Made by a program: the position numbers and the translations under genes. A DNA stretch of 64,000 nt, from positions 10,936,214-11,000,213 of the forward strand of contig NC_090964.1 in NCBI RefSeq assembly GCF_040807025.1, read 5' to 3'. The stretch's first letter is position 1; each line of letters starts with the position of its first letter. Positions 50,814 through 62,173 of the stretch are shown one piece after another. A model generated the notes under the pieces. The model made no database searches. It was not told the DNA's origin and saw only the letters and a list, made by a program, of their open reading frames with translations. This DNA is from Struthio camelus (lineage: Eukaryota > Chordata > Aves > Struthioniformes > Struthionidae).

Positions 50814-53800
50814 TCACACTTGCACACCTCGGCCATGCATTTGTATCACCTGGGCCCGGAGAGTCTGGATCCCACTCAGGATGGTCTTCTGATGCTCCAC
50901 CAGCGTGATCCCCAGACTCAGGACATCTCTGGAAAACAAGCCCCACATCAGCAGTGGAAAAAAAGCCCTAACTGTGCAGTGCTCCTAATTCTGATTGCTT
51001 TCCAGGAATGGGCAGTGCAGATTTCAGACTATCAGGCTATTTTGAACCTGCAGGAATAAGAAATCCCCATCCTACTGTCCCAGCAAAAAACAATGTGAAG
51101 TTTGACAGGGAATCCAGGGGTAGCGCATGCCTTCAGCATGCCATTTGCATGACAGTTCCCCACCCCGCTGCAAGACTAGGAGAGCCCTGTACTGGCAGAA
51201 AAAAGATTATCAGTAAATTGCACCTTGATTGGACATTGTTTTCTGGAAGGGACAGGTAACTCACTATTGCTGTCAAAAACTACAGGTTTAAATTTCAGTT
51301 TCAAAAAACAGCAACTGGGATGACAACACATGCTGCCCAATCCACCCCAGTGAGCTCTTACAGACATGTTCTGGAAGACCTGTGCTCTTACTTTGTGACA
51401 ACTGACTGTAATTTAAAAGCAGAGCTTGTTCACACTGCATCCATCCATATGGGTTTATAGTCAGGAAACCTTTTCACTTACTGTACTGTCATCCTGGCCA
51501 CAGATTCCAGGTAGCAGTAGCCTGCAGCTGTGAAGTTATCTTTGTATCTGCCCATTTCTATTGCTTCCAGCCACTCGTTGACACAGCTGAAAGATGGGAA
51601 GGCTGAGAAAGTACGTTCGGTGAGGGGAATGGATGTGCTGTGGGACCTGCCAACATAAAAGGAGCATGTAAGGAGATGAGCGCAGGGGGATTCACTCCTA
51701 CATCTAGGGAAAGGACTGCAGGCTGCCTCATTGACGATGCATCAGAGGACCTGGTTGGAAAATGGGGTGATCTGGGTACAACAACTTCAAAATTCACCCC
51801 AAATCCCATGGAAGAGAAGACGGTGCTTGGCTACGGACAAAGGCTAGGCCTTTGTGCTCTCTGGGATGGGTATCTTTGGGAGTTTTCTTCAGTTCTGCAA
51901 TAGCTTTGCCTCACGGGTGTCAGCAGAGTCGAAAGCAAAGCAACGTTCTGTGATCTTAGCAGAGTCAACACAGCTAATGCTGCGGGGAGTATAGCCATCT
52001 CCTGATCCCTCTACCCAAAGACCCAGAGGAACCAAACCTGATCTCTATGCATTGACTTAGGTGTAACCGCTCTGGAGGTGCACCAGTTCAAACAGGTTTT
52101 GAGCCCCGTGCCATCCAGTAGCTGAACCATGTACCTGGTGGCAAAGGTTCAGTCTGTCTCACAGTGCAGAATGAAAGGGAGTAAAGTAGAAAGGCAGTCA
52201 CCTGGTGCACGTGGAGTTGGGGCACTTTGGGGGCTCTGGGCTCTGCACCATCTTGCTCAGGATGTTGTGGATGTGCGAGAACTTGGGTCTCTCATTGCGA
52301 TCCTTCTGCCAGCAGTCCAGCATGAGCTGGTGAAGAGAGGGCTGGCAGTTCATCGGGGCAGGGAGGCGGAATCCATCTTCTATAGCCTTTATCACCTGCA
52401 AGGACAGAGAAGGGCAGGGCCAGAGAGAGGAGGTGAGGAAAAGACTCTGAGCTGTGGGAGTTAGAAAGAGACACTAACACAGACTGTATGCAAAAAAAGC
52501 AAACCAAAAACAACCCCCATGGCATACCTCCCTCTTCACCACCCTGCACTGGCGAGTAACAGCAGCTCCTTTGTGGACTCCAGAGACTACAGCGGGCCCA
52601 TTCAAGCCACGTGCACATTATTAGCAATAGCAACATCCTAATCTACCACATAGGCTGCCATGGGACTCACATCCTGGTTGGACATGTCCCAGTAGGGTCT
52701 CTCTCCATAGGACATGACTTCCCACATGACGATGCCAAAGCTCCACACATCACTGGCAGGACTAAAGTGGTGATACTGGATGGCTTCAGGGGCTGACCAC
52801 AGCACAAGGCTCTTCCCACTCTGGCCAGGCAGAAAAAGGGAGGAAATGATGTTCTCGCAGACAAAAGAACTAGGCAACAACTGAAACAAGCAATTTCCAC
52901 CGCTGCCGTTCAATGTGCTTTCCACCTGCATCACAGGGGAGGCACAAAACAGGCCTACATACTGCATGCAGCTTTCATACTAAGAGAAAACTTCTGTCTC
53001 AATTTGTTTTAAAATGGACATGCAACAGTATGCTACATGAGAGCACAAGTCCTGAAATATTAATGGGAGAGAGAAAGTCTCAGGGAAGAGCTGATGGCAT
53101 TTTACACATTAATATTTAATGAAAACCATCTCAGAGCTCTGCAAACCCAGTCCCTCCATCCTGGCTTGCTCTCCTATAACGAGCACCCCCCTCCCCAGTG
53201 TCTGCAGAACCCTTCTGGATGCACTGGGAATGCAGGTGATGGACACTGCAGCTAATTATAATTAACAGGAGGGAGACCTGGACCCCCAAAGCCAGGGCCC
53301 CGCTTCACAGAAGGGGAGAGAGCCAGGGCTGCTGCTCATCTCTCCATTGCCCTTAGCTCGGCCAGACATGCCTCGTACCCAGCAGCACATCAGTGTCAGG
53401 GAAATTCCTCTCTAGAGCTTTGCAGACAGCACTGCCATAGTCCACACTATGGCTCTGCATGCGTCATCACCCATTCCAGATGGGGTAGTGTTTTGTCAGG
53501 GACTCTGCAAGATAGTGGGGCTTTCCTTAAGGAGTGCAGTGAGCGTGCCTCCCTACAGACAACGATAAAGGCTAAAAGAAATTTTCTGAGATGCTTTTTC
53601 ACCTCGGCCTGATCAGAGCTAGTAGACAGCTGCAGACCTGAAAGACTGGGAGCCAAACCCTACAGACAGGCTGTTCTCCCTGGGACGCCTGAACCCTGCA
53701 CTAGGACACAGGCACCACAGCACCTGAAGCCAGCACACTTCAGGTGCTGCCTTCTTAGTGCTACCCAAATACCCCTGCAAACAATAAAAATCAATGTTTT

Positions 53801-56800
53801 TTTAATATTATTAAAGTCTAGTTAATATCACGCTCTAACAGGTTCTGCTGATGTAGGATGGCTCTGGGTTATCAAATGAAACATTTTATTGCTTCTCAGG
53901 TAAAAATACTGATTTCTTCACTGTCAAGTGAAATACGCTAAATTGGACTGTGAAAACATCAGAGAGCAGCTTCCCATGGACGCAGCAAACCCAGAGTGGG
54001 GGATGCACTGACTCCAAGTACTGCAGTGCAACTGCACAGCCATCGCGCCTGGGCTGAAAATCTGAAAATGGAGGAAGCCGCGCCAGATCCACGCTTGTGG
54101 ATTCTCAGGCAGTTTCTCCAAGTGTATGAGCACTTCAGAGATGTATTGGCTCGCAGAGCTGAAGAGGCATGAGTATGAATCGAGGAGGACTTAAACTCTT
54201 GTAACGAAATGCATGGTTTTCAATTAAGTGATAAAATAGACATAACCAACCCTGAGACTGCCAAAGCCGCCTTCAGCCACCTGCCTTCTCTCTGCCAGTT
54301 CACACACACATGCACAGAAGATTACAGCACGAGGAGAAAGAGCGGTGTTACATGGAAAGCTGTAGAGTTCCCTAGCTAAATGTATTTGATTTCCAGCTGA
54401 GAAAGAAACTGTTAAGATGCAAAGACGGCATTCATACGTGAGGAAGAGAAAACGTGAGCCTAGGAAAAATACTGTTTCTGGAGTAGGAAGTTGGCTGGCT
54501 TTGGATTTGATCCCTAGTCAACATTCAGAGCAGGCCTGTAAACCTCTCTGGTGATGCTAGGCCCCAGTCCAGGTGATCCTCGTCACAGCTGTGCATTGAA
54601 ACTAGGGAGGATCCAGTTCTGCAAAGATTTTGTAGCCATTCTATCAGCATTTTGCTTTTTGGAAGAGTTGAAAGCAGAATTTGGAAATGTAGGCTTGTCA
54701 AAGCAAAAGGAAGCTTTCTGCCAAGTAACGCCAAGCATAAGTAGAGATGTGCAGGACACCAGTGCTCACCCTGCTTGTTCTCTCTCATTTACACCTCTCT
54801 TGGAGGCAATAGGAGAGGGCTGAGGTCTAACAGTTATTCCATGTCAGGTCCAAATCCCTGAGAGTGTGCTCCTTTACCTATGGACTCAGGCTTGGAAGTA
54901 GACTTCTGATTACCACCTGGATCAAATGTTTCTTTCTTCTTCCTCTAAATCTGGTTAAGGTGCGGAAAACAGGGTCTGCTACCACTCTGTGTGGGAGATT
55001 TCTTCAGCCTTATACCTTATGCAAAAGATATCCATGATTTTTACACTACCAACAAAAGAATGTCTCCAACTTCTGAATAAGACAGAGAGCACTGTGCTTT
55101 TCTAAATCTTTATCAAGAGATTTAAAAAAAAAAAAAGAAAGTCCCCACTTACAAGCAAAAGAGATAGTTTAACAATCACATTATTTAAATAGCTCACTTT
55201 AGTTTTCCTTAAGAGTTGCTTTCACTGTCAATCCTATGCAACTTCAGAACATGCACTTTCTCCTCACACTGCATAAAAAGTTGATGGCCTAGTACCTCAG
55301 TACATTTAGTGAAAGATTTAATCTCCCATACCTCTGCTCTAGTGCAACACTTGGACAGCCACCAGACACCTACAGCTTACCATAGTGGTGAAGATAGTCT
55401 CCATTTTGTCTTCCTGTGGCTGTCTGAAACCAGTTATTTTGCAAGTCAGGTTGCTGTTTACAAGGACTTTGTGGGCAGCAAGGCTTTTATGTACGTAACC
55501 CATCTCTGTCAGGTACTTCATGCCAGAAGAAATTCCCTGCAACATGCCAATGAGCTGGGTGGCCGTGAACTGTCCCTCATGTTTCTGTAAGAAAGGAGGG
55601 GAGAAAGCCACAAGTCAATGATGCCCAATTCAAGGAACTGAAGAAATGGGAGCACCGCCAGCTGTACCTGAGTGGGTGACAGATCCCAGCAGTTAACATC
55701 ATCTCCCACAGCACTCACCCTGAGAAAAGAATCTAGCACTCCGTTCCCCATGTACTCCATCACAATCATCATGGTGTTCCCTGGACAGAGACAGACAGAA
55801 AAGGCGCATTTCATGATTTCTGCTTATTGCTGCAGGCTGTTATAAACATAAATGCAGAGCGAACCTCCTAGCCCTCTATCCTCCCCTCTTCTAAAGTTGA
55901 CATTTTTGCCAAATTTTCAATATAATTTTCCTCTATCATAATCTGCTGTTCCAGGGAACTATGAAAGGAAGATGAACAAGGCACATTCCAAAAAAGCGCA
56001 ATTTGAATCAACAAAAGAAAGGATTCTCCCTCACTTTTAAGAGGAATATACTTCCTCTTAAGGTTTCTTCTATTAATTGCACCTAGAGGAATACCAGGAG
56101 TGAAGCCGAAGGCCTGGATTACATGGACTCCTTTGCCACTCCGCAGTAGGCTATTCTGTCCAGATAGGACCTTTACTTATCTCATACAGAGGTGCATTAA
56201 TTCCCTCAACTATGGATTAGCTTGAGCAGCCAAGAGGATACTGAGCTAATGGTGCAAACAGAGAACAAGGAGGAGATGCACGTGGCACAGACGTAATCTT
56301 GGCACACTACAAACTGCACTGATGAGGCTACACACGTGTCAAGAAGAGACATGCTTATCTGCTAGTGATAGGGTATGGATAATGAGAGAGAGAAATTGGA
56401 AATCCTATTGATGAAAAAGAATTTGACATACTTGACACCACTGAAACCTAGTGCAATAACTCTTGTGGCTGGAATGTCAAAATCATTGCTATAGCCTGCT
56501 TGGGAGGAGCTAACAGTGGTGGGTGGAAGACACTTCTCATTAAAGACACTATTATGTCTTTCAGAATTATTGATAACTCAAGACTCATAGGATCACGAGT
56601 GCTATGTCAAGATCAATATGCTAATAAAGCCCAGGGAGGAAAAGGGGCCTGGCAGATGACCAGAGAACAGGCTGAGAGTATTTTATGGATTTAGACTTGG
56701 TTGAAAAGGCAACTACTTATCCTTCTGCCACGAGTTAGATTTTCTGTACAGAAGATCCTCTGATCAAAGAGCAAGCACTATCAGGCTTTAGTAAGTGTGA

Positions 56801-59800
56801 TAAATGGAAGAAGATCTGGCTAACAGGAACTGAAAAGTAGTCACAAATAGGAAATCTTCATTAGATGGAGTGTTTCTAGAGCTGTTCTGGAAAGATTGGT
56901 ACTAAGTCTGCCATTTTCATCAAAGATTATGACATAGACACAAGTTCACTGATAATCTAGCTTGCAGATGCTACATGGACTTATCAAATATCTAGACAAA
57001 ACACTTCTAAGAAGTTTGGGTCTCTTGATAAGCAGAGCTCATTTTGACAAATTATGTCATTAATTTGCTGGATGAAAATCTTTATGCCTAGGAACAAAAA
57101 AGACCAACTTTGTAAAGAGCAGCTCTGAATAAATCACCTTTGGGGTCACCACAAATGAGTAACACAGCTTGAGGTTCCAGCAATGCGAGTGGCAGAAAGC
57201 ACTGTTGTGATTTGTGGATGTGTCAGTAGGGCAGCTGTGAGTAGCGCTCGAGTGATGATTTTACTGCTGGGACATCAGTCTGACTGCAGTATTTCAATAG
57301 GTACCAAAAAATCTGAACACTAACTTCCAGTGTGGCCAACCTGAATTATCCGAGTGCTAGACTGGCTGTTAAGGGAGACAAGGGTTTCATCTCTGAAAGT
57401 CTGCCACGAGCCGTGGGTCCAAGGCTTTCCTGTGGTTCTACTAGGATTCCAAAATCAGATGTTTCTTTTATCAGGACATTGAACCACACATCAAAGGATG
57501 AAGGCATTACTCAGTGAAAGCAAAATTGACCAGCTCAGCCCAAGACTCAGAGCAGAAATACCTCCTTACCTATTAAAAGAGCTGGTTAAAACCACCACAT
57601 GTGCTCACGTTTCTTTGGATTTATGTGAATATTTATTCAACTCTGGCATCCGCAGGCTAGTTCGGAACAACGTGCTCCCATGAGAGCCGACAGCATTCGC
57701 AGTCATCTGTTTTACTGACAGAACTTCATGTCGATTCACTTTTATTGAGAGTGCACTGTTTTGTTGCTCAGCCAGCCCTACTGCCTGGCTTTACTAATCT
57801 AGCTGTAAGCATTTTATCAATCATCCGGATACTAAATAGCTAATACATGAGAAAACACTTGATTTCCAGAGAACAAGAGTACTGCAGCTCCAGCTCTAGT
57901 TCACCATCTTCCAAAGCAACAACTTAAGTGCATTCTGGGATTGTTGCTAAGGCAAGGTTTTCATGTCTGGGGCCCAAAATTCACGGTGGATAACCAGAAG
58001 AACAATCAGTATTCTTCCAGCTTCCACCCAGGACAATTACTTACACTCACCTTTAAATCATCAAGTAAAGTAGGCAGCGTTGTTGTCACAGAATCAGGCA
58101 GGGAACATATCATATCACTTCACTTTGCTGGGCACTAATAATCATATAATAATTCTGAAATCACTTTGTATCCACTGAACAGTACAAGTGCCATGCGATC
58201 ACACAACCACTGTCTAATCACCGCTCCTTTACCCTGCCCGCCCGTCATCACCATCAGCACTCTACTCGCCCCGAGTTTCACTTGCTTGGAATTGCTGCTA
58301 GCCTGGAGCAAACAGGTCATTACTGCTGTGTGCAGATTTGATGATGATTTCTGTGTTTCTGCAGCAGTGTTATGTATTTCTTAAACATAAAGTACCACTG
58401 CCTAACTCCCACATTTCCATATCCATAAAGTCCCAGAGCTCACCACTGTGCTGTGCAGGGCTGTCTTTGATGATAAAAGTGTCAGCAGCATGGCTGCTGC
58501 CAGTGATAATCATTCTACCAAATGGGAAAGGTGGCTGTAGAAACTGCCCATGTTGGAAAGGCGTGGTCCCGTTTACAAGTCAGGTCATCCTCAGAGCTGG
58601 TACAGCCTGCCTTTTGTGGGGATGCTTTAAATACCTTGCAAGCAGGCAACTGCATGCATGTGTTCAGGTTTACTGCGCTCCCTCCAACACTTGTACGCTG
58701 TTAGATTAGCCAGAGCAGTAAGTGAAATGAGGGCAGGTCTTTCAACGCTCTCTGCAACTGCACAACCTTGCCCTCAAAAACGGGGAATAAGAAAGCCACA
58801 ATTTTCAGGTTGAAAATTATGAGATAAACACATCAGTGCCATAAGCCTAACACCTTAGGCTGGACATATCATTAAAAATAAATAAATAAATCATCCTACA
58901 CAGAGAAATCATCCTATGAGAATGCACTGTAACAGCCAGGACTTACCAGTAGACAACAATGGTATATAACATTGTAATGCAGGGGCGGATTTTGCCTCAC
59001 CCCTCTTGGAAACCTGCATAAAGGCCTTTCTACACTGTGCGTGGCTCAGACTAACGCTTTTCATACAAAACAACAGACTATCTTTACCTCTAGTGATGAC
59101 TCCCTCCAGGCGGATGATATTGGAGTGGTCAAATTGGCCCATAGTGCAGGCCTCCGCCAGGAAGGCGTGCTTCTGCTTCTCCGAGCACCCAGCCCGAAGA
59201 GTCTGGATTGCAACTGGGAGCTCTCTCTTACTGGGCAACTTCAGACATCCCCGGCAGATTTGTCCAAACTCTCCTGTGCAGCAGAGAGATGAGTTAAAAA
59301 GCATCCGTGGCTGTGGCAGTAAGTCCCTCGTATCCTGTTATTAAACACCTTGCAGCCTGAGAGAACCCCACATGCAATTGTTTTCTTATCATCCCTTTAT
59401 ATGCTGTAATAGACCACTCTGTCATTTTCAGACCATGAAAAAACAAGCTATTTTTCTAGTTGACTTTATTTATGGCTTCCTCAAAGCTCTCAGTACCATT
59501 GTGTAAGGACAATGTTTTACAGAGCTGTTGCAATGCACTACGAAGACTGGTCATAACATCTGCTACAAAGCAAAGGGCAGCAGTCCTCTTCTGGAAAGCC
59601 AGACAGTTTCTCTTAGGGGATATTTCCTTTGTTCTGGAAACAAAGTGCATTTCTGTAGCACAAGTGATGTCCTGCTATGTAAGACTTCCCAACTGTTAAT
59701 TAGAGGTTTTGCCAATCCAGAAACTCAGAGCCCTGTGTGGCTGCAGCCACACATAAATGTCTCTCCGTAAAGTCTGTTTACCATCTATCACACTTTTGTT

Positions 59801-62173
59801 AATCACACAGACCTTGAACGAGTTTAGTATCAGCATGTGACACTAAAAATTGTGTGTGATAATGCAATGGAATTTCTTCTTCCTCTTCCTAGGTCTATGA
59901 GCCATACTCTCCATGCTTCGGTCAAGTGCATACTGGACTTTTTTTTCCATTAAAAAAAGATTATCCCCCAGCCACCGAGTCTGTTTGTGTTTGGGTCCGA
60001 CCCATTCTGCCTTCAAGCTTATCACAAATACAAGGTCTGCTTTTCAAGACAGCAAAGCATAGTTAAGGCCATGAGTGTCTCTGCTGTGCCTGCGGCAGAG
60101 GATCCCACTCTTTACAGCCACACACTTGACCACAGAAGCTACCAAATTCATAAAAGGTCAGCGTTGCCTTCACAGGAAAAAAAATATGTAGATTTGAAAA
60201 GCTTTATTGATTTGAAAGCTAGGTACCTATCAGATCAGCAGTGAGACAAATGCACTCCTAAACTCCTTATATTTAACTTCCTAATTTATTTCTTGATTTT
60301 CAAACACCAATTTGCTTCTGAAATATATCCGGAATTACTGTCTCAGTTGCTCTACTCAGCAGCTAAAAAGATGCCTCTTCCACTCAACACCCTCTTTCCT
60401 GAAATACCGTCCTTTAAGCTGGTAGGCAAACTCTTCCCTCTTCCCTGCCTCCACTTCTTCATTTTCCCCAGCTGAATTTATCTTTAGGGAAAAAAATGAC
60501 AAGAATAATCATGTTTCCCATGTTCTGGCACACATTAGCGATTAAAGCTCCAGGGCCCAGTAAGGGGATTTTAATTTGCTTTTAAGTTTTAAGGCAGTGA
60601 AGTTGATGAAAATCAATAAATCATTAAGTTCACATATTTATAAATAGTTTTTGTGCTGCTGTCAAACTGCCCAGATGCAGATAACTGCTGATGCTTTCTG
60701 GTACGCTCCTCACTCTGTTGGCTGTACTTAGTGCCTCAGAAAAACAATCCAGAACGCTCTCGTACAAAATATAAACCAATCGTACTCCCATCTCCCTGCT
60801 ATATGCATATAAAACCCTCTAAGATAAGAGCAAGAGCAAAAATCCATAGTGCTGATGGTAACAGAGAAAAAAGGGCCTTTAAAGACTCTAGCAAGGTGAC
60901 CCAAATCCCGTAAGCAGTGACAGTAGGACAGGAACGCTCTCACACCACTTCAGCTCAGGCAAGGCCATAGCAGCAACTTGAAGGCATTGAAAGGACAATG
61001 CCTGACACCTATTTCTTTCAGGGGCTCTAATTAGAGAATTTTGATTTAAGCATAATATAGACACTGTATAGCAATCTAACTAAACCACTGACTGGCTAGA
61101 TGATCAGCACCTGAAATGTGTTTGCAAAGCAAAGGCCTTACTTTAAACCGCATTTAAATAGGTTTCCTTTCAACATCCTGCCAGAAGCCTGTTCCGAAGG
61201 ACACTTCTAAATCCCTCTTGCAGGTTTAGGATGGAGGAGTCGGTCTTTGGGACCTGGCAGAACCCGGAGCAGTGAGAGCAAATACCAGGTTTTCATATCA
61301 AAACAGAGCAAAGAGGGTAAGCCTGTACCAAGAGTTTTCCGAACATCGCTACTCAGATGCTAACTCATTTTTCCAGGTCCCTCGCAGACAGTTTGGGTAA
61401 ATATTAATCATTAAGGAATGGCAAAGAACACATAGACAGTGATAAGGACTCTCCCTATCCAGTTGTTCATGCGCATCCAAAATTGGGCACCTCCAAGTAT
61501 ACGCAAATAGAAATGGCAGTAATACTCCACTGTCTCCTTTCTCAGCTAGAAGAAAGGGCAGCTCTGGGAGCCCAGGGTTGAAATAGGCTGAGCCTCCAAC
61601 TTCTCCGAATTTTTGCAAGCATTTCATGTTCTGTCCCACTTTCCCATCTCCCTCTGGAAAGAGCACCAGATAACCGTCTCATTGGGATCCTTTTTTGCCA
61701 ACGTGACTCTCAGTTCAGAACTTCTACCTGGGGGCTAGGCATCAGCTTCACATGCACAAGGGACACCCTGGAGGCTGGGCTGGCTCTGCCTCATCAAGTG
61801 TCACTGCTGTTGCATTTCCCTTCTCTCCAGCCACCGGCCTCTGCATCCTCCCTGTGACCCCAGGAACACTGCAAGGAATTGAGCAGCATGCTGGGGGGTG
61901 AGCTGGCAAATGCCCCAGTTGGGAATACAGCCTGCAGCCACCAGTGCATGGTCACTGCCACTATGGCACAGCCAGAGGTGTAACAGCATCACCCCTCAGG
62001 AGAGGGGCCTGGAGCCCTCCCTGGTGGGCTAGGGATGTGGAACTTGCCTGTCCCGATGATCCTCTCAATTTTAATATTAGAGTTATCCAATTCTTTGGCA
62101 AAGAGGTGCACAGCCTGCACGGGGTCTTCACAAGTGTCAGGGTTGATGTACGTCCTCCTGGTTGGTATTTTAA
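50814..62173 (-). CDS. EPHA10: EPHA10, Eph receptor pseudokinase, last eight coding exons (5' part outside window)
   Basis: Exons in transcript order: 62173–62048, 59273–59088, 55780–55719, 55584–55381, 52820–52671, 52395–52202, 51646–51482 and 50928–50814. They total 1,202 nt and end in TGA with continuous phases. The juxtamembrane part reads [15 protein letters not shown], where one of the two usual Eph tyrosines is Cys. The glycine loop GTGEFG is intact, but VAIK is VAIQ, HRD is HKS ([13 protein letters not shown]), DFG is GFR, and the activation-loop YTT is FTT. SAPEAI and [13 protein letters not shown] are kept. So this is a kinase fold without catalysis, as in mammalian EphA10 and further from consensus. 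The last two exons hold the SAM domain ([25 protein letters not shown]), and the protein ends GVQV, a possible PDZ ligand. It should bind ephrins and signal through partner Ephs. The first intron here starts with GC. Convergent with CDCA8. Confidence 0.95.
52821..55380 (-). other. EPHA10 intron between the HKS/GFR exon and the APE exon
   Basis: This 2.56-kb GT–AG intron holds no recognisable exon or element. Open frames at 53,447–53,656 and 54,525–54,788 lack any family resemblance. Confidence 0.7.
55781..59087 (-). other. EPHA10 3.3-kb intron containing an old LINE fragment
   Basis: The intron lies between the exon ending in VITRG and the short 62-nt exon encoding MEYMGNG. Apart from the CR1/L3-like fragment at about 56,390–57,310, no structured element is seen; 57,310–59,087 appears to be plain intron. 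Confidence 0.7.
56390..57310 (+). mobile_element. Decayed CR1/L3-type LINE fragment
   Basis: Several segments in the right order resemble CR1/L3 ORF2 consensus from memory: TTTGACATACTTGACACCACTG and CTGGAATGTCA near 56,420–56,480 and CATTAAAGACACTATTATG near 56,538 (endonuclease), then CTTGCAGATGCTACATGG near 56,965 (reverse transcriptase AD(D) region), then ATCACCTTTGGGGTC and GATGTGTCAGTAGGG near 57,135–57,230 (3' part). The middle of ORF2 is missing, so it is internally deleted, and many stops interrupt all frames. It lies antisense to EPHA10 inside an intron. High divergence suggests an ancient, pre-avian insertion. Confidence 0.7.
59274..62047 (-). other. EPHA10 2.77-kb GC–AG intron
   Basis: This intron follows the juxtamembrane exon. 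Its donor is ACAG|GCAAGT and its acceptor TGCACAG|GAGAG. No exon or transposon is recognised inside it. Confidence 0.75.
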
